Source: Megalopta genalis
Taxonomy: Eukaryota > Arthropoda > Insecta > Hymenoptera > Halictidae
Assembly: GCF_051020955.1 (NCBI RefSeq)
Contig: NC_135018.1
Span: 9,811,439 to 9,875,438, forward strand
Reading direction: 5' to 3'
Length of the DNA: 64,000 bases
A program made the translations under genes and the position numbers. The notes under the pieces are model-generated. The model did no database searches. It was not told the DNA's origin and worked only from the letters and a program-made list of their open reading frames with translations. Of the stretch, positions 12,809 to 24,650 are shown one piece after another; the stretch's first letter is position 1, and each line of letters starts with the position of its first letter.

Positions 12809-14136
12809 AGAACCCCTGGTAAAAAGTAATCTAACCCCTTCTGAAACCCAATAACGTCCTGTAACATTTAAAAAAATATTCAAGCCGGTTAGTCCAGTTT
12901 GAGAATCGTTATTGCGTTTTAAAAGGTGATCGAATACTTATTGCCGGAAGTAATACCTACGAAATTCTCCGCGATCCTGCTTTACATGTCCGGTTCATTA
13001 AAAACATTCAATATTTATTAAAAATTATATCGAATCATGGTCTGCAAACGTAGAAATTTCGTGTCCATGTGAAATTGATTTAAAAAAATTAATAATGCTT
13101 TGTGAACACATTTATTCGTAATTATTATTTTAACTTCACCGAAGGCTGCTGAATACGTCCATAAATGGATTTTATGCGCAACAATATATATCAGAACAAT
13201 TTTAATCTCATTTGCATTGTAAAAATTTACGCAAAAATGCATTTTATGTTAATTCGCGAAGTTTGTCCTCATTAGGAATTTACGACGTCGTCAGCCGATA
13301 CTAATATTGAGGCACAATGGGAAAATTAGGCTACAGGGCTATGGCAACATGGGTTTTATTTTTGTGCATCTGAGATTAAGATTTTAATTACATAGTACTG
13401 TAATTACGGAGAAAACCATCATCGGAATTTTCTGACGCCTTCGCGATGAAGCTGTCTTTGTTCGCGGCTTCTGTTACCGTTTCCACTTCCACGGGACATT
13501 GTCCCCGCATGGAAGTTTACGCGGTTTACGATTGGCCGAGCCACCATTGCAACAAAGGCAAATTCTTGTCGATGAAACGGCTCAGGCAAGGGCCATTCTT
13601 CTACGCAGAGTTGGAATAATATTTTTGTACGAGTGCTGGTTGCCGAGAGCGGGAAAAGATCGGGCTTCGAGAGAAAAAACAACTCGGACCTCGAAATTTC
13701 AATAAAACCTCCGGGGAAAGTTTTTAAACGCAGTCCAGGATGTAAAGACATGTCCTTGGCAGAATTTTATTTAAAAAAATAACAATCGAGAAAGTGATTT
13801 TACGAGATCAGTCTCGAAGCTTCGATATAAAACGACTGAGTGAGTGACGGATCAAATTAGAACTATTTTCAGTAGATCTTCAACATGGTACAAGGTTATG
13901 TCAATATTAAAAAAAAATTCTTGGGCAAACATCAAGATTGAAATTAGGATGGGAAGATATTCTCAATTATATGAGGCATTCAAAAGTAACGAGTTATTTA
14001 AGAAGATAATATTTCCAGATTAATATTATTAAATCAACTGGACTCCTAAATTTTAATAATTCTCTAAGCTAGCGTTCTTGAATAAAGAACAGACATTCAC
14101 GAATCTATTCCTCAAAATTTAAGTTTTTAATATTAA

Positions 14137-14203
14137 CCTTTTAGGTACGGCTGAATTCTGCGCGAGACTATTTCTCTGGACGGCAGAGTCTGATGTGTAT
14201 ATA
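14137..14203. mobile_element. Fragment of TTAA-type (piggyBac-like) MITE, one terminus
   Basis: It begins directly after TTAA (14133-14136) with CCTTTTAGGTACGGCTGAAT. For about 60 bp it matches the reverse complement of the right terminus of the complete element at 40546-40864, with roughly three quarters identity by eye. It is cut off at TA (14202-14203), where a CAGGGTG-type repeat begins, so the rest of the element is missing. Two separate copies ending at TTAA support a real interspersed family. Confidence 0.6.
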
Positions 14204-14530
14204 CAGGGTGTTTCAAAAATGTCTCGCAATCCGAAAGTGGCGGGTTCCTCGGGCCATTTGAAGCAACTTTTTCCTTTACAAAAATGTTCTCCGAGGCACC
14301 GTTAACAAGTTATTAACGAAAAACAGTGACCAATGTGAGGCGACCGAGCCAGCGGCGCCAGCGGTCGAGGCGGTCGAAGCCCAGCTCAGCTGGCGCAAGG
14401 CGGCCGAGCCGACGGCGCCAGCGGTCGAGCGGTCGAATCCCAGCTCAGCTGGCGCGAAGCGGCCGAGCCAATCAGCGGAACTGGGATTCGACCGCTCGAC
14501 CGTTGGCGCCGTTGGCTCGGCCGCTGAAGG
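14204..14530. repeat. CAGGGTGTTTC interspersed repeat with internal hairpin
   Basis: It begins CAGGGTGTTTCAAAAATG directly after a TA, followed by a TCTCGCAATCC block and AACAAGTTATTAACGAAAAA. From memory, unverified, this leader recurs widely in bee, ant and wasp genomes. Downstream (14338-14525) lies a GC-rich block present twice in direct and once in inverted orientation. The right boundary is not visible and the class is unknown to me. No coding capacity. Confidence 0.5.
14400..14524. repeat. GC-rich inverted repeat (44-bp arms) plus tandem unit
   Basis: The arm at 14400-14443 is complementary to 14481-14524 with about two mismatches, around a 37-bp loop, giving a strong potential hairpin. 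The same unit is also repeated directly upstream at about 14338-14399 (AGGCGACCGAGCC...CTCAGCTGGCGC), a ~61-bp tandem pair. It lies inside the CAGGGTG-type repeat. Confidence 0.75.
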
Positions 14531-15181
14531 AATATTTCAGCTGAAGGAAACGCCGTATTTTCAGTATCTTGTAACTAAAGAATCGAAAGAGCCTTTGAAT
14601 CCTTCTCGAATGAATTCTCTCGATGCTAGCAACCAAAGAGTTAATAGTCAAAATGCCTAATAACTGTTTCGAAGTTGCTGTCAGAATCTGCAGCTGTCCA
14701 TTACACTTAGCTTCGTCTGTGTGCAAAAATGTGATTTTTTCCTCGGGTAAAAGATTGTGCAGTTTGTCAGGTACGGTCGCGGCCCGGCGAACATTTAATC
14801 CGTCGGATTAATTAAGGGGGCATGAGCCGCGTCTTTCGTTGCGTTAAGGAGCATCAACAAACAACCGAGTTGGCCCCGTTGAGTTTCTAGTACTTTCGAT
14901 GTGGCAAACTTGGTAAGCCTTAGGAGTTATGCGTACCCTGGCAAACTTGCTGCCCTCAGCCTACGACGCATTACAACGGTCCTGTTAGGTGGTCCTACCA
15001 TGTACACGGGACAACTTGAATAATAGACATTGTTGTACGAATTAGGCGGAAGGGAAAGGTCCCATGCTAGCCACGAAATACCACGAAGAGAGGTCGGACC
15101 TCGCGCCCGGACCACGGACTTTAATTAACGGTGTCTGAACAGTCAGTCTGTGCTCGAGGTATTATTAACTCGTCCCTTGTC
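14531..15181. other. Non-coding stretch, no gene seen
   Basis: Mixed composition. No transposon end, RNA gene or recognisable exon was found. Confidence 0.55.
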
Positions 15182-15240
15182 GGAGAGAGAGAGGGGGGAT
15201 AGGGGGGAGAGAGAGGAGGAAAGAGAGAGAGAGAGAGCGA
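15182..15240. repeat. (GA)n microsatellite, interrupted
   Basis: GA/GGGGA-rich on the + strand, one of only two clear GA-oriented arrays here. Confidence 0.9.
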
Positions 15241-17691
15241 AAGTCCCATGGAGAACGTTCCGGGAATTCAACGATTTGTCGATCGTCCGAAGAGGTCTTT
15301 CAGTCCCTTTTCAAACTTATCCTTCGTCCCTCCTTTTTGTCGTCACCCTTTGTTTCGAATCGGGAAAGAAGAGTTGGCAGCTTGTAATATCAAGGATTTA
15401 TTGATCCTCGACTACATTATTACCATCGAAGCTCTCGCGACTGACTGTGTTTTTATTAAAGCGCTGCCGTGGTATCGAATTATTATTATTACACGCGAGA
15501 CACCGGATTCTTCGGTACTAATGCTGAATACAGTATTGCCGTGTTTAACGTGATACCGGATGCACACGCGCGCTTTCTCCCAAACGCTAATGAGAATGCA
15601 ATTGTTACGGTGCCCGGCTACGTTAAATCCCGCGAAATTATGTTCCCTACCTTGCGCGCTGTTTTATCGGTGGAAACCTTAACATGAAACGTTCCGGTGG
15701 TTTTCAAAAATCTACAACGCACAATTTAAAATTTATCATACTAATCTCGTCGATAACGATAGCAATTACAATCATCGATCGACAAAACGGACCATGTAAT
15801 TGGGTTAAATAATATATTTTGAGATTATTATGTGAAGATATATATCTTAAATATTCTTTTTCGAATGTAACATGGTTATTTGAAGTTGTCTATTATAGTA
15901 AATCATTTAGATATGCAATACGTTCAGATATACCTCAAAAACAAGCGATTTTTTGTATTGTGTTTTGTAAAGTTTTGATAGTGCAGCGTTTAACGCATAT
16001 AACTGAAACTTGAGACAGAAGCTTTATAAATAGATTCCAGCAAACAATGCGTAAATTTAATGCCGCGGATCCTAGACAATTGAGTTTGATCGTTTTCACA
16101 AACGTTTTCATAGACGTTCCGATGGTGATGAAAACAAAATGAACTTGTTCAAGAGATTAAATTATAAATTAATATTATTATAGATTAATTACAAATTTTG
16201 ATTTCACAATTTCCTGTCAATTCTAAATAATCGAATTTCGATGCTTTCTGATTCGCACGGAAAGCATTTAATATTATATATGCAAAATATAGAATGGAAT
16301 AGGGAACACCGTCGCCATAGTAGAGTGACAATGATTGCGTAGGGAGTCTTTGCACAGCGAGTCTGTGCACGTACATCGAGCTCGGTGATAAAAGTAACGC
16401 GAGGAAGACGGAAGAAAGGTTTTTCAGCCAGAATTACGATCTGGATCGGCCATAAATAAGAAACCGAGCGTTTCATATAATTCACTGGATTTCCATGCGA
16501 TGATAAAACGGATGCTTGGATCCGTACGTCGATGATTTATAAGATCTCCTCGCGCTGGCCCCAGTACCTTTTTCGGCATCAAACGATTCCTTTCGAAATG
16601 TCGAGAATGTTCGCACGTGATAACGAAATACTGCCTTGCTAATGCTCAAATCTGTCCATCTGGACACCTTCTTTCGCACCGTCCTAGCAACACACGATCT
16701 GTGTGTGTTCTTGATAATTAAAGAGTGTAACTTTCGCAGACATATGTACAAATTTCACTGGATCCAAAACTGCTTTATTTTATTCTTAATCTATTGACGC
16801 TTTTGCAGTCTGGAAGGAATGATTCGCCGATGATACACCGAACCAATTTGCCGATGTATACAATTCCTCTTGAATTACCGAATAAAAAAGGTAACACCAA
16901 ATGCATAACATTCGAACGGCGCGATTCAGGTTCGTTTGGATCCAGAGTATAAATGTTGTCACTTGACCGTGTAGAATCTGACGATTAATTTAGATTTTTC
17001 TACGTTTCTTTAAGTTCTACAGAAAAACTAACGTGTTTAGAACCAGTAACTTAAAAAATATGTTGAAAACATTGATAGATAATATTATGAATGACCCTAA
17101 GCATACACAGTTATATTTTTGTCAGAAAGGTCCGCTGTTCGAGTGCCAAGACAATATACGTAACACAATTAAAATATATTTGAATAGTAGCATACACGAG
17201 TTCAAACACGCAGAAGCCTATCTAAACGTTGTCGAACATTATTTTCGAAGAATAGATTTCGGTCTTTGAGGCAGCAGAATAAACCGTACAAAGTTTTTAA
17301 ATTGATTTTGAGAAAGAAGTTATCAGGGAATGTTTCCGCTAATAGAACGGAACGATTCGCACCGTCTGGCTTATTTAGCGTTTAAACAGTAATTACTCGG
17401 ATATGATAAAAACGATTTCCAGTTAGCTCGTAGCAAAAATTTTCCAATTTCACACCGTTGCCGTCGGTTCGAGTAATTTCGCGTTAATTAAGTTTTGATC
17501 AAACAAACGAGATTATTGCTTGGTTTTTGGCGCGGTTAATTTAACCGACCAGCAAGTTTCTCGGTCGGAAAACTTAATATCGGCTTGAAGTACATACAAC
17601 CTCCGAGGAACCGACCGATGACCGGTTAATGTGCCGTAGATTGTTTCGAAGAGTTTCGTTCGGAATCTGAGAAATAAGAGAAGAGATGAAA

Positions 17692-17692
<1 letters not shown>
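15241..17692. other. Non-coding stretch, no gene seen
   Basis: AT-rich DNA. A short + frame at 17033-17269 has no recognisable motif. No transposon termini or RNA gene seen. Confidence 0.55.
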
Positions 17693-17740
<48 letters not shown>

Positions 17741-17742
17741 AA
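17693..17742. repeat. (GA)n microsatellite
   Basis: About 22 GA units on the + strand with one AAA interruption. Confidence 0.95.
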
Positions 17743-18729
17743 AGCTGGAAGTGGTGTTGCTACGAAATGAAATTATCTCCGCGTTTCTATCTCGGCCGTT
17801 CGTTCTTTATTACGTCGTTTCCAAGCGAAATTTATTCGATTCGCGGACACGGGCCATTTATCAAGCTGCTTGGAAATATCTTAGCGGAACTAAAAGTGTC
17901 CACGCTCGCGCGTGTATCAGTCCTCTCCATGTGGCGTGGACCTTTTCAAATAAGAAGTATCTTGTCATCAATCACTTTCCGTGGAATCGCGTCTTCCGTC
18001 AGGGATTCAAATACATTCTGTTGGATATAAAAGATTAATACTCGAGATCAAATATTCTTACAAATTCTTCTCGCCTCTCCTCCTTCGACCTACAATTTTT
18101 TTTCCAGTTCTTTTAACATATTTTATATCTTTCCTTTTATCTTTCCCAGCAATCTTGACTTAACACATGACAAATTATCATACAGATTCCAGACAAATTA
18201 GAGGCATTTTTGAACTTATGATTTTTGATAAGCACTAATAATTAGTTTAGTACTTCGATTATGTGTTCGATGTGTCTTCGAAGGTATTCAAATCAGTATT
18301 CAATGTGATTAAAATGTATTGAACAACAAACAAGGTAGGCGATAATTATTTTAATATATTGGAATAATAAAAGCGAGCTTTCCTTACTTATTGATCTATA
18401 TTGATATTAATAATCCACGTAATTTAGAATTAATCATGAGAAATTATCATCAAATTAACATAACTCATTCATATAACGTTCCAGCCATTTTTATCGGAAG
18501 GAGTTCGCAAAGGGATGTTTGGCGAACGACGCTGGAAAGGACACAATGAGTGGTCATGAGACGTTCGAATATCAATTCTGCCAGTTGCGGACGGAGATTC
18601 CGGGACTGATTGACATGTCCAGACAATCGAAGCAATTAAAGTGAATAAATAGACCGATGGCGGCGGAAAGAAAGGAACGGATTAGTCGAGTACAGATTCC
18701 CATGAATCGAACTGGCGAGGGCAGTGGTT
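17743..18729. other. Non-coding stretch, no gene seen
   Basis: AT-rich. A stop-free + stretch runs from the GA repeat to about 18030 but has no recognisable protein features. Confidence 0.5.
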
Positions 18730-18766
18730 CCTCCTCCTCTCATTCTCTCTCTCTCTCCTCCTCCTC

Positions 18767-18806
<40 letters not shown>
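18730..18806. repeat. Compound (CCT)n-(CT)n-C12-(CT)n microsatellite
   Basis: CCT units, a short CT run, CCT again, a 12-C homopolymer at 18766-18777, and then about 14 CT units. It is entirely pyrimidine on the + strand. Confidence 0.95.
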
Positions 18807-18808
<2 letters not shown>

Positions 18809-21800
18809 AAAGTTCGCCAGTCGTGTCGGTGAAAAATTCAAAACATTCAATTAAAAGTTCAAAGAAGCGTGGCCGCGGTGTTTCGAAGGTGGGTTTCGCG
18901 AACAATAAAGATTAAGAACGCGGAGCAATCCGGTGTCGTGTCGTGCCGACGGAAATTCGCCGGGCATTTAGCTCATCCATACCTTCCCCCGCGTCAAGGT
19001 ACCCGATGAACAACTATATTCCTGAAAGTTTGGCGTCACGTCGATAACAATTATCGGCTGGATGCTTTAATTATCCTGTCGTTTCCCGGGCTGCGCCAGC
19101 GAAGTTTCGGTAATCGAACAAACGGATGGACGAAGCACAGATTTGCCGGCGCGGCGCGGCAGGGTGCAGGAATGGCCGAAGACGTCGAAAGATATTCTGC
19201 TCCAATTTTCCCCGGTCGATCGATAATACGCTGGAAGTCGAACACTGGATGGAGTGGCTGCGATGTTAATTAATATCGAGCCGGCCAAGTTTGAAGATTC
19301 ATCTGGGAACATTCGCGCGCGTGCCCCCTTTCCCCCGTCATGAAGGAAAATTCGACTCGCCGGTGACCATGAATTTTTCGATCATCTCTATGGGCAGCCA
19401 ATTAGCTACTAAATATATTAGACATCTAATTGGATCGCCGCATGGAGCAAAAACTGGGCCAATCGATGAGTCATAACCTTCCGTTCTGAACGAGATTTAT
19501 ATGATGTTTGTGTGAACCGCAGAAAACTCGGGGATCATCTTTGACGTTTCATGAACGAATTCATTGAAAAATGAATCTTATTTTTAAATAAACGTGTGCC
19601 TCGAGTGATTCTTCATGGAACACTGCGTTGAAAGAATACGGTGTTTGCGAACAGTGTTTAATTTAGTTAACTTTAGTATGTAGCCGTGGTTCTAAATTAT
19701 TTAAATATTTTGTAGAGAAGATACGCCACATGCAACAAAACATTTCAAAAAGTGTGCAAATTAAGTCTTATAAAATATATCACTCAGGCGTATTTGCTCA
19801 AAGTAGAAATGATCAGTAATGATCAGGCACATCATCCTTCAACGCTCGAAGAACTATCCGATCCACATTTCTCAAGACTGGAGATTCGTATGTGTAAACT
19901 GCTTCCTACATTTACGATGCATTCTTTGGATCAATATTCAGTAAAATAAATCGTTTTAGGTGAAGTGATAACGATTTTAATCGTACTGACGAAACGTATT
20001 AAGATTACGGAAAAATAAAACAGTGATTATATGTTTGGATTTTTGTTTGTCACACGTTAGTCACTCTTATTTGTCCACTCTGTCATATTCTTAAAAATCA
20101 GAACTGCAAGTATGAAATTTTATTAAAGCAGTCATCTCTAATGTGAACTTTTAAAATGACTTATTATAATATTACATTTTTTTTATCAAAAATGATATTT
20201 ATTAAAATATGTTAAATATTAAATTTTTATCGTGCACAGTTATTGCGATTCGATATTCAGGGTGGGGGCACAGTGACCGATGTTTGTAGATTATAGGTAC
20301 ACAGTAACTGGCTCCAGAACTTTCTTTTCCTTTCGCTTAATATTCAAAGAAGATTTGATATTCGATATTATTCATGGGACATTGATATCGACGTAAGGAA
20401 CTTTGAAATTTACCTTTAAGTCCTTCAAAAATGTCAAATTGCTAAAGTTCTTTTTAGTGCCGAAAACTAATTAAATAATTGTATAGTAATTGGTTAATCT
20501 AACCTAATTTCAAATTGTAAAATAAGAGCGTATTTTGTATTGAGGGAACGAGGAGCTGCGCAGATTAATTCGCAGGCGCGACGATAAGCGTGTCGGAACG
20601 TTCCACCTCAGGAAGGAGCGATCAGAAAGTTTCAGAGGTGCTTGACAAGTATTGCTGACGATAGGCACGGCCACCGGCGGAGGCACGAATAAAAGGGAAA
20701 GAATAAAAGGAAGAAAAAGGAGGATAAAGAGGTAGGGTGAGAATGGGCGAGGCCAGAGATCGTGATGTTAATTAATATCAGACGGAGGGGGGGGGGGAGC
20801 CTGAGGGGCTTCTGACCGAAAACTTTTCACATTTTCCCGGCATCGTGAATCGCCGACGAGTTTTAAGTTCACGAAACTCTTTCCTCGTTAAACTCTTGGC
20901 TGCATCGTCAAATTAACGCGGTTTCATGATTACATCGGGGCTCGTCGCATTATTATTAGCTACGAGCAGTTGGGCGTGCGAACCGGCAACGACGGGCCGA
21001 ACGTAGCTACCAAAAAGCCGATTGATAGCGGACGGGGGACCTCTTGAATGATTGCTAATCTGTTCAAAAGCTTAAAGATATTTCTAGATTGCTAAATTTA
21101 AGACAGTATATTTCTGGGATTAACTTTGATGTAGTCGCATCCAGTTTATGAACCCGTTGAATTTAATATTCGTTGACCTATTCGCCGATCTCTTGCAAAT
21201 GTACAATTTGCCTCCGCAGCTGCAGTAATTCAAACTTCTTCGTTCTGAATAATTAAACCACATTAATACCTAATTGCTTAAGCATTCGATAAGAGACAAA
21301 TTTGATTTAAATTTTACCCTTCCTTTTACAAACTGGCCGAATTAATGCATCCTTTCACACTTTATACATTCTTTCTTCTCTTCGAATTCCTGTTCGAAAA
21401 ATTACTCTAAAAATGTAATACAAGGTCGCAACAAAATTTTAACGATTTTAGTTGAACGCAAATACAACCGAATGCTAATAGTGACCAGAATGTGTTACCC
21501 TTTAAAAACAAGATAAAATTTATTGTGACATTACACGACATTTTGCAGTATCGCAGTATTTCCCAGGAAAGCATCTCTGCAGTTTGCAAAATAAAGAATC
21601 AGAAATCCGTCGATCGGGTTCGGTTGTCTCAGTGTTAAAAAGACAAACGATATCAACGTTTATTGGATTTTATAAGGAATCTTCGTCGCAAATCTGATAC
21701 ATTATTATTGAAGGATTAACTTGAACTCCATACGAGGTGTAACTTCAAAATTATAGTAGACAGTCTACAGCAGATTATATCCGAACGTTTTCTTTATGTG

Positions 21801-21850
21801 TCAGGAACGAGGTTCATTACTGCTGAAATTGGTTCGAGAATTTTTTCTAG
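18807..21850. other. Non-coding stretch, no gene seen
   Basis: It contains a GGCGCGGCGCGGC block at 19147-19160, a perfect palindrome GGAACGTTCC near 20596-20605 and an 11-G homopolymer at 20787-20797. No transposon or gene recognised. It ends in TTTTTTCTAG, a splice-acceptor-like sequence just before the open frame at 21851. Confidence 0.5.
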
Positions 21851-22540
21851 AACGAACAGCGCCTGCGGTTGGTTTCGCATCGGCAAGACAGAGATGGCTG
21901 CTTGTATCCATGTTTATTATACTTCGATAACAAGGCAGAAACGGGTCTGATACACGGAAACCTGGGAGACGCTGTTACGATAACGAACCATCAAGGATTC
22001 CATCAGCCTGAATCCGCATCGCGCGTAAACAGATCCGCGCTGCGGCACAAATACTCGTTCGCGTGCTCTAACATCTATCCGCAGTCTATTTTACAGTTTA
22101 TGTGCGGAATAGATGGAAAAAGTGCACAGAGCTTCGTTAGCCGTGCTACATGTGCCGAGAACGCTGGGAGAAGTTCCTGTAAAAAATTAGAAATGTATTT
22201 GCTTTCCCTGCAATTCCACGACCGAAGTACATATATCCGCGCTGACGTAAAAATCACCGAGCTAAAAATTTTTATACCTTTATTTGAACGAGCACAGATT
22301 CAACAAATTATACTCCAGTTTCGATCGTCGTGTAATTATTCAGTGACGAGTAAAAACCACGACAAATTTGCTCTGATATTTAATTCTTTGCGTATGGTAC
22401 ATTGTACTGTGTCGCAAGAAGCGTGCTGCGCAGCATTGCAGCTGTTTCAAATATACACGCGCTTTTATACGAGCGAAGAGACCAATTTCACGCTGTTACA
22501 GAGCCCGCGAGAATATACATATAGCTTCTTAGTTAATTAA
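21851..22540 (+). CDS. Unrecognised open reading frame, possible terminal exon (speculative)
   Basis: The frame is open for 229 codons, from a TAG at 21848-21850 to TAA at 22538-22540, the longest such frame I noticed. The opening TAG is the end of TTTTTTCTAG, which would serve as a 3' splice acceptor, so translation could enter from an upstream exon. The first in-frame ATG is near residue 85, so it is weak as a single-exon gene. The predicted peptide has scattered cysteines, including SQEACCAAL near the C-terminus. It has no signal peptide, no membrane segment and no domain I recognise. The nearest AATAAA I noticed downstream is near 22842. Chance opening is a real alternative. Confidence 0.18.
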   Translation, partial: NEQRLRLVSHRQDRDGCLYPCLLYFDNKAETGLIHGNLGDAVTITNHQGFHQPESASRVNRSALRHKYSFACSNIYPQSILQFMCGIDGKSAQSFVSRATCAENAGRSSCKKLEMYLLSLQFHDRSTYIRADVKITELKIFIPLFERAQIQQIILQFRSSCNYSVTSKNHDKFALIFNSLRMVHCTVSQEACCAALQLFQIYTRFYTSEETNFTLLQSPREYTYSFLVN

Positions 22541-23383
22541 AAAAAGGGGGAAATATATTTTCCGTGAAAGTTCAAAAAGGATTTAAAAATACAGTACTTT
22601 AATAATAGACTGGACTTTCGTTTGCAACAGAATTCAACAAAATAGAAAACTTTAACATAGTGTAAGTAGTTGTATGCATAACACGACTATATTAATTTAC
22701 AGATTTAATCATAGAATCGAAAATTAGTTTTCTCCTTCAATCACAACCGATTCCTCGTTGGTCCGTATTATGTAAGAATGATTTACAAATACGTATGTAT
22801 TCGTCGATCACGTTCGAGGTAGTAGCAGTAACCTGAATAAGTAATAAAAATTGTAAAGATCAATTTTTGTGCAGTGTCAGGTGTCGTGAGAGAGGATCGT
22901 TTCCGACAAAATACTTCCTCCTTCCGTTTATGGAAAACAACGTCAGAACCGTCAGATTTCTGACACGTTCCTCCTGGACATTTATTTTCTCCGCTAGTAA
23001 TCGATGTGTTTCGTGCGAACGATTGCATAGCAATTTTCTCGAATCCGTCGGAAGAGCCCGATCGAACAAACGAAAATCCTCGTAGCATGTGCGCGTGAGA
23101 AGATCGGCAAAACGCTCGGTCGGCAAGCGTTTAATGTCTCGCTTAAGAACCGCGGAAGCGTCTGACACGCAGCTGTCGAAACGGACGAACGTCTTTCATT
23201 CCGGTTATTTGGATTGCTATTTATACGCCATGTTTCTTCCGTTCGTGTTACACATTATCTAGCCACCGACTTTCCATTTCAGTTGCTGCTCCACGATATA
23301 ATTTAAACGATCGACAAATTTTACAACAAATTAAATGCCTCACATGGGACATCAGATTGGAATTTATCATATGCGACACAATT
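22541..23383. other. Non-coding stretch, no gene seen
   Basis: AT-rich, with an AATAAA-like hexamer near 22842 that could only matter if the upstream open frame is transcribed. No other feature seen. Confidence 0.5.
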
Positions 23384-23720
23384 CTTTAAAAAATCGGTGA
23401 AATTCATGCATTCGATCAGAGACAGTGGTCTGTTCTTATTTCAACTTTTATTGCGCCCTATAATACTGGGAAAGATCAGCATTCTTAGGAAATTAAGTCA
23501 CAGATAATTGATTCTGAATTATATCTTAAATTTTGTTCGATAATATTCTGAAAAATCAGGACACTTCATATATCAAGTCACTGATAATTCACTTCAAAGT
23601 TGCAGATTATATTTTGCTCCGCAATATTCTCAAAAATCATCGAAGTTCACTCTATCAAATCAGTGCTAATAGACTCTAAATTGTAGCTCACAATTTGCTT
23701 AACAATATGCTTAGGATAAT
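23384..23720. repeat. Diverged tandem repeat, 81-82-bp units
   Basis: Successive units begin TTAAAAAATCGG, CTGGGAAAGATCAG, CTGAAAAATCAGG, CTCAAAAATCATCG and CTTAGGATAATC at about 23384, 23466, 23548, 23629 and 23710. The spacing is regular (82, 82, 81, 81 bp). Each carries a central TCA-AAGTCAC/CAG-AT-GATAAT block and ends in a GATAATATT/GCAATATTC/ACAATATGC block. Four units plus the start of a fifth. Non-coding. Confidence 0.75.
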
Positions 23721-23725
23721 CTCCA

Positions 23726-23770
23726 TAATATATATATAGCGTTTATAAATTTTATTTATAATATATATAT
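23726..23770. repeat. AT-rich (TA)n stretch
   Basis: Two short TA runs (about 23728-23737 and 23758-23770) flank TTTATAAATTTTATTTATAA. It immediately follows the 82-bp tandem array. Confidence 0.8.
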
Positions 23771-24214
23771 TCTATTTCCTCCAGACATGTTAGTCCTCTG
23801 TAAACCATAATAAATCGTACAAAATTCAATGGACTGACAGAAATTAGATATTTTAAAAACGATATTTATATTTTGTATCAAATTGTTAGTAGATTAATTT
23901 CTATTTAACCCGAACTGTCTTTGTAATCTTAAACTAGCGTGTACCGAAGTATGGTCGAAGCATGCAGTCTAATCGATTTGTGCAACGAGTGTACAATGTA
24001 AAATTAATTAGTTATTGCATTGTATTTAATTCGATATACATATTATGTTGTTGGAGAATGAAATACTCATTTTACTAAATAAATATGTATACATTGTCTC
24101 CAATTAATTAAATAGAATATGTAATGAGGCGTGTAATACATCAAAACCCCAGGGCTAGGGAAAATTTGAAATAATTTGATATAAAACAGTAAACACATTG
24201 AAATATATGCATAA
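23771..24214. other. Non-coding AT-rich stretch, nothing seen
   Basis: No frame, transposon end or structured repeat recognised. Confidence 0.55.
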
Positions 24215-24650
24215 GTAAATACTATATCATTTAACGCTTAAATGAAATACTATTTGGAAATACTATTTCGTTAAATGTTTAAATCATGAGGAAATATTAT
24301 GTACTACTTACACTCGGTTTCAAATATAGAAAATAATGGACTGCAAATAAGACACAAGTATTTTAAAACCAAATATATTTCGCAACTGTCACTCGTTATC
24401 TTCTATTCGAATAAATATTTCTTGCAAATATTTCTGTACGCAGCTGTATACGTTTTACATACATTTCTTGTGTTGTGTTGTAGTGCATGGTACTCCAAAA
24501 AGCTAAAGGACAAAAACCTCTTATTTGCAATACTATTAGTTGCAATACCATTATTGTAAATACTATTCTGTGGAATATTACTATTTGATGAAATATTACT
24601 TTCCAATATTTTAATGAAATACTTATTTCACAATGCTATTTCTATATGTA
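24215..24650. repeat. Two clusters of degenerate AATACTATT short-period repeats
   Basis: At about 24215-24300 and 24520-24650 the + strand repeats variants of GAAATACTATTT / GCAATACTATTA / GAATATTACTATTT every 15-20 bp. Between the clusters lies unremarkable AT-rich DNA. This looks like decayed minisatellite. Confidence 0.55.

Larger units (their letters stand above)
10249..14132. other. Non-coding stretch with microsatellites
   Basis: No gene recognised. It includes the (AAT)n run and the CT-rich stretch listed separately, and a CGCCGCGCCGCGCC block at 11468-11483. A minus-strand open frame at 12100-12588 starts at a TTG and has no recognisable motif. Confidence 0.55.

Noticed and set aside
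17033..17269. 78-codon plus-strand open frame
   Set aside because: AT-rich, no recognisable motif; length is unremarkable.
20596..20605. GGAACGTTCC palindrome, heat-shock-element-like
   Set aside because: A single inverted unit with no array of nGAAn repeats and no nearby promoter.
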